Made by a program: the position numbers and the translations under genes
Shown here: positions 5,776-5,820 of the stretch, piece after piece
How the letters are laid out: each line of letters starts with the position of its first letter
Numbering within the stretch: the first letter of the stretch is position 1
Notes under the pieces: generated by a model
Seen by the model: only the letters and a program-made list of their open reading frames with translations
What the model was told of the DNA's origin: nothing
Databases searched by the model: none
Assembly (NCBI GenBank): GCA_009839405.1
Contig: VXPR01000203.1
Location: 1 to 5,820 of the forward strand
Direction: 5' to 3'
Origin: Gammaproteobacteria bacterium
GTDB taxonomy: Bacteria > Pseudomonadota > Gammaproteobacteria > Pseudomonadales > Azotimanducaceae
DNA length: 5,820 nt

Positions 5776-5820
5776 CCCCACCGTGCGCCAGTTAACCCCG
5801 AGCGCGCGCGGCCCCCACGG

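Noticed and set aside
1..5820. Mobile elements, terminal repeats or CRISPR arrays
   Set aside because: No transposase or integrase frame, no paired terminal inverted repeats flanking genes, and no regularly spaced direct repeats were seen.

Overview
This GC-rich window carries four protein genes in two divergent pairs, arranged around a shared control region at about 3656-4051. The signs point to a Gram-negative, probably proteobacterial genome: a full-length TonB-dependent outer-membrane receptor, a second predicted outer-membrane barrel protein with a Sec signal peptide, purine-rich Shine-Dalgarno sites, and strong G/C bias at third codon positions. I cannot name the genus. The receptor and oxygenase style resembles that of marine or symbiont gamma- and alphaproteobacteria, but this is an impression only.

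Layout, left to right. Positions 1-207 hold no recognisable gene, only GC-rich hairpins, one of which (157-175) may terminate the leftward unit. A small vicinal-oxygen-chelate (VOC) metalloenzyme gene lies on the minus strand at 208-642. A 145-base spacer with a strong hairpin follows. A 955-residue TonB-dependent receptor is encoded on the minus strand at 788-3655. The divergent control region (3656-4051) holds a 7-bp inverted repeat that abuts a 12-bp palindrome, a plausible -10 box for the rightward unit, and a hairpin that could mask the receptor's ribosome binding site. On the plus strand, 4052-5284 encodes a 410-residue phytanoyl-CoA dioxygenase (PhyH)-type Fe(II)/2-oxoglutarate oxygenase with an unusual N-terminal extension of about 120 residues. 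Its stop codon overlaps the likely TTG start of a short secreted or outer-membrane protein (5281-5766), which looks like the front part of a beta-barrel that ends too early.

A reasonable inference is a small scavenging locus: the receptor imports an unknown organic compound or metal complex across the outer membrane, and the PhyH oxygenase, and perhaps the VOC enzyme, modify it in the cytoplasm. Nothing in the sequence identifies the substrate. No mobile elements, CRISPR arrays, tRNAs or rRNAs were seen. The most notable points are the extra N-terminal domain of the oxygenase, the operator-like repeats between the divergent genes, the possible Shine-Dalgarno masking hairpin, and the truncated barrel gene at the right edge.
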